Positions 1 through 9,888 of a DNA stretch of 64,000 nucleotides are shown here, one piece after another. The position numbers and the translations under genes are program-made. The stretch is taken from assembly GCA_028485475.2 (NCBI GenBank), contig CP144143.1, forward strand, positions 1,922,001 to 1,986,000, given 5' to 3'. How positions within the stretch are numbered: the first letter of the stretch is position 1; every line of letters begins with the position of its first letter. The notes beneath the pieces were generated by a model, which did no database searches, was not told the DNA's origin, and worked only from the letters and a program-made list of their open reading frames with translations. Source of the DNA: Chitinophagaceae bacterium C216. GTDB taxonomy: Bacteria > Bacteroidota > Bacteroidia > Chitinophagales > Chitinophagaceae.

Positions 1-227
1 AGCGGGTAGCTGTTGCAAGAGCCCTGATTAACAAGCCCGCTGTGGTATTGGCAGACGAACCTACCGGAAATCTGGATACTACCAATGCCAAAGAACTTCA
101 TGATCTGGTGTTTGATCTGCGCGACAGATTCCGCCAAACATTCCTGATTGTAACGCATAATGAAGAGCTTGCCAGGCTTAGTGACCGCGTTTTATACATG
201 AAGGACGGCCTTATTGTTTCGCAATAG
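1..227 (+). CDS. ABC transporter ATPase, LolD/MacB type, C-terminal fragment
   Basis: The gene runs in from the left edge, and the frame is open from base 3 to the TAG at 225-227. It encodes the last 74 residues of an ABC ATPase. Visible are the end of the signature region (RVAVARAL), the Walker B and D-loop block [10 protein letters not shown], and the switch histidine in IVTHN. The DEPTGNLD form is typical of the LolD/MacB/FtsE group, which energises lipoprotein release or other envelope export. The N-terminal half with Walker A lies outside the window, so the exact subfamily cannot be fixed. LolD is my preferred guess, from the length of the tail and its ending in a short YMKDG segment. 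Confidence 0.85.
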   Translation, partial: RVAVARALINKPAVVLADEPTGNLDTTNAKELHDLVFDLRDRFRQTFLIVTHNEELARLSDRVLYMKDGLIVSQ

Positions 228-318
228 GTCGGATTTATTGCTATAGGAAAAAGGGGTATAGAACCCGATAAGATAGGATTACCGGTTGGTATATCATTAA
301 AACGAATAACGATTGTAT

Positions 319-1848
319 ATGAAAAAAACGACTAACGAAACGCGCGTAATTACCAAGGTTATAGCGGCTTCTTCGCTGGGAACCATGATCGAATGGTACG
401 ATTTCTACATTTTTGGAATGCTGGCTAAAACTATCTCCACCGAGTTTTTTCCCGAAGGAAATGCTACTGCAGCGCTGCTAAGTACGCTGGCCATTTTTGC
501 TGCCGGTTTCATTGTACGACCTTTCGGCGCATTGGTGTTTGGCCGGCTAGGCGATATTTTAGGAAGAAAGTCTACGTTTTTATTAACACTTGTTTTGATG
601 GGCGGTTCCACGTTTCTCATAGGACTCGTGCCCGGATATAAAACCATTGGTATTGCAGCTCCTTTGCTGGTGCTATTATTACGTTTAATACAAGGATTGG
701 CGTTAGGGGGCGAATACGGTGGCGCGGCTACCTATGTAGCAGAACATGCCCCCTTAGGCAGGCGTGGATTTTTTACCAGCTGGATACAGACCACGGCTAC
801 GTTAGGATTGTTTCTGGCGTTAGGGGTGATCATGCTGGTGAAATATAGTATGGATGATGCAGCATTTAATGCAGAGTGGGGAGGATGGCGCTATCCTTTC
901 TGGTTCTCCATTTTGCTGGTTGGAGTGTCCATTTATATACGGATGAAGATGCAGGAGTCGCCCTTATTCTCCAAACTGAAATCCGAAGGTAAAACCGCCA
1001 CGAATCCACTTAAAGAAAGTTTCAGCCATAAGGCTAATTTCAAAATGGTGTTATTGGCACTGTTCGGGGCTGTAATGGGGCAGGGAGTGATTTGGTATAC
1101 CGGTCAGTTCTATGCACAGAGTTTTTTGGAAACAAAAGTGCTGCTCAATTTTGAGCAAAGTCGTACGATTATGTTGTGGGCCATTTTATTTGCTACCCCG
1201 TTCTTTATTTTCTGGGGATGGCTCAGCGATAAGATAGGTCGTAAATGGATCATGTTGGCAGGAATGGTTATTGCGATACTTACCTATCGTCCTATTTTCG
1301 GTTATTTTTTAAAGAATGCTGATGTTACAAAGTGGGAGCAAACTATTGCTCATGAAGCTCCGGAAACTGTAGTAAAGAGTGCACAGGCTAACGGTGATGA
1401 AACCATAACATATCGACAGGAAATAAAACTAGCCTCAGGGGGAGGTTATGTAAAAGAACGTACCGATGTCGTAAATGTAGCTACCGGTGCAGTTGCTACC
1501 GGCCAAACCATGTATAAGGAAAAGGTGCTTCCGGATAATTTATACTGGAAATATGTGGGATTAGTGTTTTTGTTGATTTTTTATGTGACCATGGTATATG
1601 GTCCCATTGCAGCCTTCTTAGTTGAACTATTCCCCGTGCGGATTCGCTATACTTCAATGTCGTTGCCCTATCATATAGGTAACGGTGTGTTTGGCGGTTT
1701 GGTGCCTTTTATCGGTGTATTGTTACAAACGAACTTTACAGCAGATCCGCTGGTGGGACTTTGGTATCCGATAGGTGTAGCTGCACTTTGCTTCATTATA
1801 GGAGCTTTCTATCTCAACAATGGGATTGATGAAAACGTGAATGATTAA
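319..1848 (+). CDS. MFS transporter, metabolite:H+ symporter (MHS) type
   Basis: This 509-residue inner-membrane transporter belongs to the MHS branch of the major facilitator superfamily (relatives ProP, KgtP, ShiA). The family hallmarks are near the N-terminus: GTMIEWYDFYIFG in helix 1, RPFGALVFGRLGDILGRK in the loop 2-3 motif, and RLIQGLALGGEYGGAATYVAEHAP in helix 4. About 100 residues between helices 9 and 10, rich in charged and Thr residues, form an insertion longer than usual for the family and probably face the periplasm. I chose the ATG at 319 over a TTG six bases upstream because it gives a natural MKK start. The substrate cannot be read from sequence; organic acids or compatible solutes are usual. 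A small membrane protein follows 32 bases later. Confidence 0.9.
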   Translation: MKKTTNETRVITKVIAASSLGTMIEWYDFYIFGMLAKTISTEFFPEGNATAALLSTLAIFAAGFIVRPFGALVFGRLGDILGRKSTFLLTLVLMGGSTFLIGLVPGYKTIGIAAPLLVLLLRLIQGLALGGEYGGAATYVAEHAPLGRRGFFTSWIQTTATLGLFLALGVIMLVKYSMDDAAFNAEWGGWRYPFWFSILLVGVSIYIRMKMQESPLFSKLKSEGKTATNPLKESFSHKANFKMVLLALFGAVMGQGVIWYTGQFYAQSFLETKVLLNFEQSRTIMLWAILFATPFFIFWGWLSDKIGRKWIMLAGMVIAILTYRPIFGYFLKNADVTKWEQTIAHEAPETVVKSAQANGDETITYRQEIKLASGGGYVKERTDVVNVATGAVATGQTMYKEKVLPDNLYWKYVGLVFLLIFYVTMVYGPIAAFLVELFPVRIRYTSMSLPYHIGNGVFGGLVPFIGVLLQTNFTADPLVGLWYPIGVAALCFIIGAFYLNNGIDENVND

Positions 1849-1880
1849 ATCACTATTACTTAAAATTAAATTTCATTGCC

Positions 1881-2135
1881 ATGAATGCTATAAAAAGAAT
1901 ACTGGGAGTGCTTTGGCTATTGTTGGGGCCAGTTGTAATATATTTTCTTATTGCAGGAGCTATTGAAAATATCGATCCTGCAGGCACTAAGGATATCAAT
2001 AATCCCATTGTATGGGTAATTATTATTTTCATATTTGTGCCGATATCAGTAGGATTGATGATTTTTGGATGGTATGCTTTGAAAGGCGAGTATGATCGGC
2101 TACCCACCGATTCGGAAGATTTGAATTTCGAATAG
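1881..2135 (+). CDS. small two-helix membrane protein next to the MFS transporter
   Basis: The 84-residue product has two strongly hydrophobic helices (roughly residues 8-27 and 43-66) and an acidic tail ending in DLNFE. It begins 32 bases after the transporter stop and ends just before a strong terminator, so the two genes are almost certainly co-transcribed. I recognise no catalytic motif. The arrangement suggests an accessory or stabilising subunit of the transporter, but that is inference from position alone. The ATG start is clear, and the length and composition look like a genuine small membrane protein and not a shadow frame. Confidence 0.75.
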   Translation: MNAIKRILGVLWLLLGPVVIYFLIAGAIENIDPAGTKDINNPIVWVIIIFIFVPISVGLMIFGWYALKGEYDRLPTDSEDLNFE

Positions 2136-2155
2136 TTAAGAAATTGTAATGATTT

Positions 2156-2184
2156 AAAATCCCCTTTTAAGAAAAGGGGATTTT
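2156..2184 (+). terminator. rho-independent terminator after the MFS operon
   Basis: A perfect 13-base-pair inverted repeat (AAAATCCCCTTTT, loop AAG, AAAAGGGGATTTT) lies 20 bases after the small membrane protein. The A/T ends make it work as a terminator on both strands. Confidence 0.9.
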
Positions 2185-2203
2185 CGTTTATATTTGCTAC
2201 TCT

Positions 2204-2533
2204 TTGAAAAAGATATATCAGTACATATCGGCATTATTTCTGTCAGGTTTATTAATGTTGCTCACTATCGGGTTACCAGTTGCCTATAACACCATAAAAG
2301 AGTTAAAGCAAAGCTTAACCCATAGTGAAGTAAATGACGGTCCTTATTCTAACACCACAGAAGAAAAAACTCCCAGCAATTTAAACTTAAGTGAGGAGTA
2401 TGTACATGATCATCACCATCATTCACCAACTCTCATTTCATTGATAAACGGCTCTTACGAACATACTCATGAAGCTATTTATATGGCATATCATGGCGAG
2501 TTGCATTGTCCCCCACCCAATTTTTTGTCATAA
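2204..2533 (+). CDS. small His-rich membrane-anchored or secreted protein
   Basis: The 109-residue product has one N-terminal hydrophobic segment (residues 8-29, signal peptide or anchor) and then a polar domain with clustered histidines: HDHHHH at 68-73, HTH at 87-89, H97, and H101-C102 followed by PPP. The only suitable start is TTG at 2204, which gives the expected MKK N-terminus. A TATATTTG box at 2189-2196 lies directly upstream, so the 5' leader would be extremely short. The histidines suggest binding of zinc or another transition metal in the periplasm. It lies 200 bases before a SulP transporter and a zinc-dependent carbonic anhydrase, which makes a link to zinc handling attractive but unproven. 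I cannot assign a named family. Confidence 0.6.
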   Translation: MKKIYQYISALFLSGLLMLLTIGLPVAYNTIKELKQSLTHSEVNDGPYSNTTEEKTPSNLNLSEEYVHDHHHHSPTLISLINGSYEHTHEAIYMAYHGELHCPPPNFLS

Positions 2534-2733
2534 TAGTCTTTATCCTTAAGGATTGTATAGAAGTGTATGGTCCGGCCTATTGTGGTTCGGAAGGGTTATC
2601 TGTTTAAAGCCTGTACCATTTTTCACCTTAGCTCATATGTAAGTGGCTATTGTAAGCATGCGTCGTCGTGCAGAATAGCTCATTGGAGATATGTGTAGAA
2701 AATTATTAAAGGCTCATTTGATAAAGTTATTTT

Positions 2734-4392
2734 ATGACAAAACAAACTAAAACCAAAGATTATTTCAGTGCTTTATCGAGCGATTTACCTGCATCTATAG
2801 TGGTGTTCCTTGTGGCATTGCCTTTATGTTTAGGCGTTGCTTTGGCTTCAAATGCACCTTTGTTTAGTGGTATTATTGCAGGGGTATGTGGAGGTGTAGT
2901 GGTTGGTATTTTCAGTAAATCGCATTTAAGTGTGAGTGGGCCTGCAGCAGGGCTTACAGCTATCGTAGCCTCGGCTATTACTTCCTTGGCATCTTTTGAA
3001 GCATTTCTGGTAGTGGTGGTGCTGTCCGGGATGATACAGATTTTGTTGGGCTTTTTTAAAGCCGGTATTATAGGTGATTATGTTCCCAACAGCGTGATTA
3101 AGGGCATGCTGGCTGCGATAGGACTTATTCTTATCCTAAATCAGTTTCCGCATCTGTTGGGCGATTCTGCTTCTTTAGAGATTGATGAGAATACCCCTAA
3201 TCCCGATAAGGGAAATATCTTTGTCAATTTCTTCAAAGCTTTCGGGAATATCAATGCTGCAGCCGTTATTATAGGCGGCATATGTCTTGCTTTTTATTTT
3301 CTGTGGGAAGGCTGGGTAGCTGATAAAAAAGGCTTCATCAAGTTATTTCCTACTCCGTTAATCATTGTTTTCATAGGGGTAGGGCTCAATGCGTTGTTTG
3401 GCACATTGCAGATAGTTACACCTTTAAGTGACGATCATTTGGTGCGTATTCCTGTGGCTTCAAGCTCCAGTGAATTCTGGTCTTTCTTTACCACACCGGA
3501 TTGGAGCTTTATTACCCATAAAGATGTATGGGTCCTTGCTGTAACAATTGCCTTAGTGGCAAGTTTGGAGAGCTTATTGAGTATAGAAGCAGTAGATGAT
3601 CTGGATCCTTATCAGCGTGTAACACCTACCAATCGGGAACTGAAAGCGCAGGGCATTGGTAATGTAGTGTCGGGATTGCTTGGAGGTATTCCAGTAACAA
3701 GTGTGATTGTGCGCTCTTCTGCCAATGTACTGGCTGGAGCTAAGACCAAGATGTCTACCATTTACCATGGCATCTTTCTGCTTTTATCCGTAGCATTTAT
3801 TCCCACTATACTGAACTTGATTCCTAAAGCTGCCCTAGCCGCCATCCTTATTTATACGGGATATAAGCTAGCAAAACCATCTTTATTCAAGGCATTCTAT
3901 AAAAAAGGAATGGATGTATTCCTCCCTTTTGTGATTACCATTGTGGCCATTTTGGTGACGGATTTGCTAAAAGGAGTAATAATAGGCATTATAGTGGGAT
4001 TGTTCTTTGCGTTTCGGTCTAATTTTAGAAAAGCGGTATTTGTGGTAAACGACGACAAACGTTACCTCTTTAGACTGCGTAAGGATGTATCTTTCTTGAA
4101 TAAGGCTATTATTAAGCATAAACTGGAAGAGGTTCCCGAAAATGCTATCGTTATTATTGATGCTCGTCGTGCAGATTATATTGATCGTGATGTGGTGGAA
4201 ACGATAGAAGATTTCATCCTTCATGCGCATTTAAAGAATATTAAAGTGGAATTACATACCAGTGCATTTGTTGATCACGGCTTCTCTTATAAAATTCTTG
4301 CAAATAACAATGAAGATGGTCATTTGCGTAGAAATTATGAGGAAGTTATTGAAGCTGTTATTCAGTCGGGAAACTATAAACGTTATAATTAA
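2734..4392 (+). CDS. SulP family anion transporter, probable bicarbonate importer
   Basis: The 552-residue membrane protein has the SulP core and a short C-terminal STAS-like domain. The family signature is at about residues 61-78 (SKSHLSVSGPAAGLTAIV), and the segment PVTSVIVRSSANVLAGAKTK is also typical. The tail from about residue 440 has a beta-strand followed by helix (VIIDARRADYI...), as in STAS domains. SulP proteins carry sulfate, bicarbonate or other anions. The carbonic anhydrase gene 130 bases downstream in the same direction points to bicarbonate, as in known SulP-carbonic anhydrase pairs and fusions. Sulfate transport is the main alternative, but no sulfur-assimilation gene is nearby. 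Confidence 0.9.
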   Translation: MTKQTKTKDYFSALSSDLPASIVVFLVALPLCLGVALASNAPLFSGIIAGVCGGVVVGIFSKSHLSVSGPAAGLTAIVASAITSLASFEAFLVVVVLSGMIQILLGFFKAGIIGDYVPNSVIKGMLAAIGLILILNQFPHLLGDSASLEIDENTPNPDKGNIFVNFFKAFGNINAAAVIIGGICLAFYFLWEGWVADKKGFIKLFPTPLIIVFIGVGLNALFGTLQIVTPLSDDHLVRIPVASSSSEFWSFFTTPDWSFITHKDVWVLAVTIALVASLESLLSIEAVDDLDPYQRVTPTNRELKAQGIGNVVSGLLGGIPVTSVIVRSSANVLAGAKTKMSTIYHGIFLLLSVAFIPTILNLIPKAALAAILIYTGYKLAKPSLFKAFYKKGMDVFLPFVITIVAILVTDLLKGVIIGIIVGLFFAFRSNFRKAVFVVNDDKRYLFRLRKDVSFLNKAIIKHKLEEVPENAIVIIDARRADYIDRDVVETIEDFILHAHLKNIKVELHTSAFVDHGFSYKILANNNEDGHLRRNYEEVIEAVIQSGNYKRYN

Positions 4393-4523
4393 TTTTTATA
4401 ACAAGCATAAAAACATTCATATTTGTAAACCTTGAAGCGAGCAGCATAGAGTCTGGAGGAGAATAAGTGATGCTGTTACGGAACAATGCTACGTGTCTCG
4501 TTTCATTAAAAAAACGATAAAAC

Positions 4524-5162
4524 ATGAAATCTTATCAGGAATTATTAAGATTAAATAAAGAGTGGGCTGCACAGAAATTAAAAGAAAATCCTGGTTATTT
4601 TAAGAAGCTGGCTAAGCAGCAAAAACCTCAATTCTTATGGATTGGTTGTAGCGATAGTAGAGTTCCTGCTAATGAAGTAACGGGTACCCAACCGGGGGAA
4701 ATATTTGTGCACCGCAATATCGCCAATCTGGTTATTCATACCGATGTAAACCTGCTTAGTGTGCTGGAATACGCAGTAGAGCACTTAAAAGTAAAACATG
4801 TTATTGTTTGCGGACATTATGGTTGCGGAGGGGTAAAAGCCGCCATGAGTAATGATGACTATAATCAAGTCCTGAATATGTGGCTGCGTGTGATTAAAGA
4901 TGTATATCGCAATAATCGGACGGAGTTGGATGCCATTGCGGATATTAATGCCCGTGCCGACAGGTTGGTAGAGTTGAATGTTAAAGAGCAAGCAGAAAAG
5001 CTTTGTAAAACATCTATCATTCAAAAGGCATGGAAAGAACGAAAAGCCCCATACATTCATGGGTGGGTATATGGTCTTGGAGATGGATTGCTAAAGGAAA
5101 TCATTTCTATCAAGCCTGATTTTGATAGTATCGATCCCATTTATCTTTATGAGAATATCTAA
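4524..5162 (+). CDS. can: beta-class carbonic anhydrase
   Basis: The 212-residue enzyme interconverts CO2 and bicarbonate in the cytoplasm. All zinc-site elements are visible: C42 in GCSDSR, H98 and C101 in HYGCGG, and the D44/R46 dyad. The length is normal for the beta class. It sits 130 bases after the SulP gene in the same orientation and is closed by a strong terminator, so the two probably form one unit for supplying bicarbonate to carboxylases or for pH control. The gene symbol follows E. coli usage and only denotes the family. Confidence 0.95.
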   Translation: MKSYQELLRLNKEWAAQKLKENPGYFKKLAKQQKPQFLWIGCSDSRVPANEVTGTQPGEIFVHRNIANLVIHTDVNLLSVLEYAVEHLKVKHVIVCGHYGCGGVKAAMSNDDYNQVLNMWLRVIKDVYRNNRTELDAIADINARADRLVELNVKEQAEKLCKTSIIQKAWKERKAPYIHGWVYGLGDGLLKEIISIKPDFDSIDPIYLYENI

Positions 5163-5167
5163 TATAT

Positions 5168-5197
5168 AAAAAGCAAGGCCGCAAGCCTTGCTTTTTT
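5168..5197 (+). terminator. terminator after the carbonic anhydrase gene
   Basis: The inverted repeat AAGCAAGGC/GCCTTGCTT has a five-base loop and is flanked by A and T runs. It lies immediately after the stop codon at 5160-5162. Confidence 0.9.
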
Positions 5198-5231
5198 CTT
5201 TGAAGATTTCGAGTTAATTTACAGCTAAAAA

Positions 5232-6371
5232 ATGCTCCGCAGATTATTCGCCTATACATTATCTATTCTACTTTTTTTATGCTTTTTATCTTCCGGTCGG
5301 GCACAGCAAGTAGAGCCCAAGCTGCAATCTTTAATGGAGCAGCATAAGGCTGTAGGATTGGCAGCTGTAGTAGTAAAAAACGGTAAAATCATTTATGAAA
5401 AATCGTTCGGATATAAGCATCTGGAAAGTCAAACGCTTCTTTCTCCAAAGGATATATTTCGAATAGCTTCTATTTCTAAATCTTTTTCAGCTACAGCTAT
5501 TATGCAATTGCTGGCAAAGAAAAAGCTTTCTTTGGATGATGATGTGAGCGATCTTATAGGTTTTAAGGTGCGTAATCCTAAATATCCTGATGTGCCTATT
5601 ACGCTTAGAATGCTATTGTCGCATCGTTCCAGCCTCAACGACAGTAGGGGGTATTTTACGTTGGATTCTATAAATCCGGCAGTATCTGCCAATTGGGAAA
5701 AATGCTATAATGACTATAAGCCGGGGACAAAATATCAATACTGTAATCTCAATTTTAACATAGTCGGTACTATTATTGAGCGTGTTTCGGGCGAGCGGTT
5801 CGATGAGTATATCAGGCGTCATATCTTGGAGCCATTAAAGCTGTATGGGGGGTATTGTGTGGATAGTTTAAATAGTGATTTGTTTGTTACTTTATACGAA
5901 TACGATAGAGGCAAGCAAACATTTACTCCATCAGAAGGCGCTTATGCACCTAGGCGGGAGGAAATCCGTAATTATAAGATGGGATATAGTACTCCCATAT
6001 TTTCGCCAACAGGCGGAATGAAGATTTCGGCCGGCGATTTGGCCCGTTACATGATTATGCATATGAATTACGGCAAATCAGGTAAGGTGCGTATTATTCC
6101 TAAGAAGTATGCAAGGCTGATGCAAACGCCGGTGGCCCCTGATAATGGATATGGGCTGGCATTGACCAAAAATAAAAATTTGATCCCGGGTTTGGAGTTG
6201 ACGGGACATACCGGTTCTGCTTATGGGTTGTACAGCACAATGTTTTTCGATCCTAAGAAGCAGTTTGGCTTTGTGGTAATTACTAACGGATGTGTGTTTA
6301 CATCGGATGGCGATACCACAACCTTGCTCAAAAAAGCGATAAATATTCTGTATGAAGAGTTTATAAAATAG
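5232..6371 (+). CDS. secreted serine hydrolase, beta-lactamase class C / PBP-like
   Basis: The 379-residue protein has an N-terminal signal peptide (hydrophobic residues 5-22, then RAQQ). It carries the three catalytic motifs of the serine beta-lactamase-like fold: S80-x-x-K83, Y170-C-N172 and H326-T-G328. Such proteins include class C beta-lactamases, D-amino-acid peptidases and esterases. The HTG third box and isolated position do not favour antibiotic resistance specifically; a peptidoglycan- or peptide-directed hydrolase is just as likely. No neighbouring gene indicates the substrate. The start is the ATG at 5232, directly before the signal peptide. Confidence 0.85.
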   Translation: MLRRLFAYTLSILLFLCFLSSGRAQQVEPKLQSLMEQHKAVGLAAVVVKNGKIIYEKSFGYKHLESQTLLSPKDIFRIASISKSFSATAIMQLLAKKKLSLDDDVSDLIGFKVRNPKYPDVPITLRMLLSHRSSLNDSRGYFTLDSINPAVSANWEKCYNDYKPGTKYQYCNLNFNIVGTIIERVSGERFDEYIRRHILEPLKLYGGYCVDSLNSDLFVTLYEYDRGKQTFTPSEGAYAPRREEIRNYKMGYSTPIFSPTGGMKISAGDLARYMIMHMNYGKSGKVRIIPKKYARLMQTPVAPDNGYGLALTKNKNLIPGLELTGHTGSAYGLYSTMFFDPKKQFGFVVITNGCVFTSDGDTTTLLKKAINILYEEFIK

Positions 6372-6452
6372 AATGAGGATATATTCGTAGTGGGTTTTTC
6401 CACATCTGTTATTTTCTTTTTTTGGCGAATAGTGTATTAGATACGCTAATGA

Positions 6453-7793
<1,341 letters not shown>

Positions 7794-7826
7794 AGTCGCA
7801 GAGACTGTCCCTGAAAAAGAATTTCT

Positions 7827-8210
7827 ATGCAAGAATTTGTAGATTTTATCGCCGAAAAAGAGCCTGAAATACAGCAACAGGCTCCTGCAAAAAAGAAGGC
7901 ATTGGGTAAAGTATCCCGCTTTCTTACCAATAAGTTCTTTCTTGCTACGGTAGGCTTTCTTGCCATCATGCTTTTTCTGGACAAGAACGATATATTTACA
8001 ACCATAGAAAGAAAAAGGGAGCTAAACGGTCTCATCCAAAGCAAGGAGTATTACACTCAGGAATTAGCGGAGCTTAAGAAAATCAAAACCGATCTGGAAA
8101 ACGATCCGGTTGTGATTGAGAAGCTGGCCCGCGAAAAATATCTTATGAAACGGGATAATGAGGATATCTTCCTAACAGAAGATATTTCCAAGTCTCAAAA
8201 CAAACAATAA
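7827..8210 (+). CDS. septum formation initiator, DivIC/FtsB-like
   Basis: The 127-residue bitopic membrane protein has a cytoplasmic N-terminus of about 35 residues, one transmembrane helix (about residues 36-52), and a periplasmic coiled coil (about 58-95) followed by the EKLAREKYLMKR segment that is typical of DivIC/FtsB proteins. Members bridge the FtsQ/FtsL complex at the division site. Placement directly after enolase mirrors the eno-ftsB order in many proteobacteria and is common in Bacteroidota as well. Confidence 0.88.
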   Translation: MQEFVDFIAEKEPEIQQQAPAKKKALGKVSRFLTNKFFLATVGFLAIMLFLDKNDIFTTIERKRELNGLIQSKEYYTQELAELKKIKTDLENDPVVIEKLAREKYLMKRDNEDIFLTEDISKSQNKQ

Positions 8211-8228
8211 TTGTAAGATATAATAGAG

Positions 8229-8258
8229 GCGTCGGTATTTATTACCGACGCTTTTTTA
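8229..8258 (+). terminator. terminator after the eno-divIC unit
   Basis: A nine-base-pair stem GCGTCGGTA/TACCGACGC with loop TTTAT is followed by a run of T. It lies 18 bases after the stop codon. Confidence 0.9.
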
Positions 8259-8274
8259 TGTAAAATACATATCC

Positions 8275-8282
8275 TATCTTTG
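8275..8282 (+). promoter_or_regulatory. candidate -7 box of the pyrB promoter
   Basis: TATCTTTG matches the Bacteroidota -7 consensus TAnnTTTG and lies eight bases before the pyrB ATG, which implies a nearly leaderless transcript. No clear TTTG -33 element is visible at the right distance. Confidence 0.45.
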
Positions 8283-8289
8283 ATTTTTA

Positions 8290-9216
8290 ATGAAGCTTTC
8301 CACGCAACATCTGCTAGGTATTAAAGACCTTACGAAAGAGGATATTTCCCTATTTTTAGATACGGCTACACAATTTAAGGAGGTTTTGCAGCGTCCGGTA
8401 AAGAAGGTTCCGTCCTTACGCGATGTGACCATCGTAAATCTGTTTTACGAGAATTCTACGCGTACACGTATTTCCTTTGAACTGGCTGAAAAACGACTCT
8501 CCGCCGATACCATCAACTTTACAGCATCCGGCTCATCGGTAGCCAAAGGGGAAACTTTACTGGATACAGTGAACAATATCTTATCCATGAAAGTGGATAT
8601 GGTAGTAATGCGCCATAGTGCCAGCGGAGCGCCGCATTTTTTGGCTCAACATGTGCCCGCAGCAATTATTAATGCAGGCGATGGTGTCAATGAGCATCCT
8701 ACTCAAGGGTTATTGGATGCTTTCTCCATCAGAGAAAAGCTGGGGAAATTAGCAGGCGTAAAGGTGGCTATTATCGGCGATATCATGCACAGCCGGGTAG
8801 CCATGAGCAATATTTATTTGCTCAAAAAAATGGGTGCAGAAGTTACTGTATGTGGCCCACCCACACTTATCCCTAAGTATATTCGTGAAGCGTTCAATGT
8901 AAACGTGAGCTATAATGTGGAAGAAGCTCTTAACTGGTGCGATGTGGCTAATGTACTGCGCATTCAGTTGGAACGCCAGAACCAGGTGCTCTTTTCTTCA
9001 CTACGCGAGTATAACCTCAGCTACGGAATTAGCAGAAAATTGTTGGACCGGCTGAAAAAAGAAGTGGTGATTATGCACCCTGGTCCGATTAACAGAGGGG
9101 TGGAGCTGGATAGTGACGTGGCGGACAGTGGCCATTCTATTATACTGCAACAAGTTGAAAACGGTGTGGCGGTAAGAATGGCTGTGTTATATTTGCTCTC
9201 GAATAGAAATAATTAG
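8290..9216 (+). CDS. pyrB: aspartate carbamoyltransferase catalytic subunit
   Basis: The 308-residue enzyme condenses carbamoyl phosphate and aspartate, the first committed step of pyrimidine synthesis. The carbamoyl-phosphate loop S56-T-R-T-R60, K86-G-E and H136-P-T-Q motifs are intact, and the C-terminal MHPGPINRGVE segment matches ATCase and not ornithine carbamoyltransferase. No regulatory PyrI or other pyr gene is adjacent. The length is standard for the catalytic chain. Confidence 0.97.
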   Translation: MKLSTQHLLGIKDLTKEDISLFLDTATQFKEVLQRPVKKVPSLRDVTIVNLFYENSTRTRISFELAEKRLSADTINFTASGSSVAKGETLLDTVNNILSMKVDMVVMRHSASGAPHFLAQHVPAAIINAGDGVNEHPTQGLLDAFSIREKLGKLAGVKVAIIGDIMHSRVAMSNIYLLKKMGAEVTVCGPPTLIPKYIREAFNVNVSYNVEEALNWCDVANVLRIQLERQNQVLFSSLREYNLSYGISRKLLDRLKKEVVIMHPGPINRGVELDSDVADSGHSIILQQVENGVAVRMAVLYLLSNRNN

Positions 9217-9256
9217 TACCTGTTAAACCTCATCTGTACACTCAAAAGTAATATAC

Positions 9257-9745
9257 ATGGCTGAAAGAATATGCCTATTCCCCGGAACGTTTGATCCGAT
9301 TACGCTAGGACACGAAGATATCATCAATCGTGCGCTGCCGCTGTTTGATAAAATTGTTATCGGAATAGGTTACAATGCATCCAAAAAGCCGATGTTTTCA
9401 ACCTCACAACGTTTGCAGTGGATTAAGGATATTTATGGAAACTCAGACAAAGTTGAAGGGGCCGTGTATGAAGGCTTGACAGTGAACTTTTGCAAAAAAA
9501 TAGGTGCCAAGTTTATACTACGGGGCATCCGGTATGTGAGCGATTTTGAATATGAAAAAACGATTGCTGATGCCAACCGCGCGCTAGACAAAGAGATCGA
9601 AACGATATTCCTTACCGGAGAGCCCAAATATACATCGGTAGCATCCACTATAGTGAGAGATATTATTAAAAACGGAGGCGATGCCAGCCCGTTCCTATCC
9701 AAAGTGGTATATGAGTCGCTAAAAAATATCCCTATTAATTCTTAG
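9257..9745 (+). CDS. coaD: phosphopantetheine adenylyltransferase
   Basis: This 162-residue cytoplasmic enzyme of CoA synthesis transfers AMP to 4'-phosphopantetheine. The nucleotidyltransferase motif T16-L-G-H19 follows the typical FPGTFDP start. ILRGIRYVSDFEYE and TSVASTIVRD supply the remaining ATP and pantetheine contacts. It starts 40 bases after pyrB and is probably in the same transcript. Length and motifs are wholly normal. Confidence 0.97.
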   Translation: MAERICLFPGTFDPITLGHEDIINRALPLFDKIVIGIGYNASKKPMFSTSQRLQWIKDIYGNSDKVEGAVYEGLTVNFCKKIGAKFILRGIRYVSDFEYEKTIADANRALDKEIETIFLTGEPKYTSVASTIVRDIIKNGGDASPFLSKVVYESLKNIPINS

Positions 9746-9888
9746 GTTACTCAGGATTTCAACAAACCCATAGTAGCCTCTTGTACCAACAGAACGTTGT
9801 GTTTTAGTTGTATGAGGGCGAGATGTATACCAAATAACTGGGATTGCTGTTTTTTTCACTTATTTTGCAGCTTTACAACACTACTACC

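Noticed and set aside
5232-6371. Serine hydrolase as an antibiotic-resistance beta-lactamase
   Set aside because: The motifs define the fold only; there is no resistance context or regulator.
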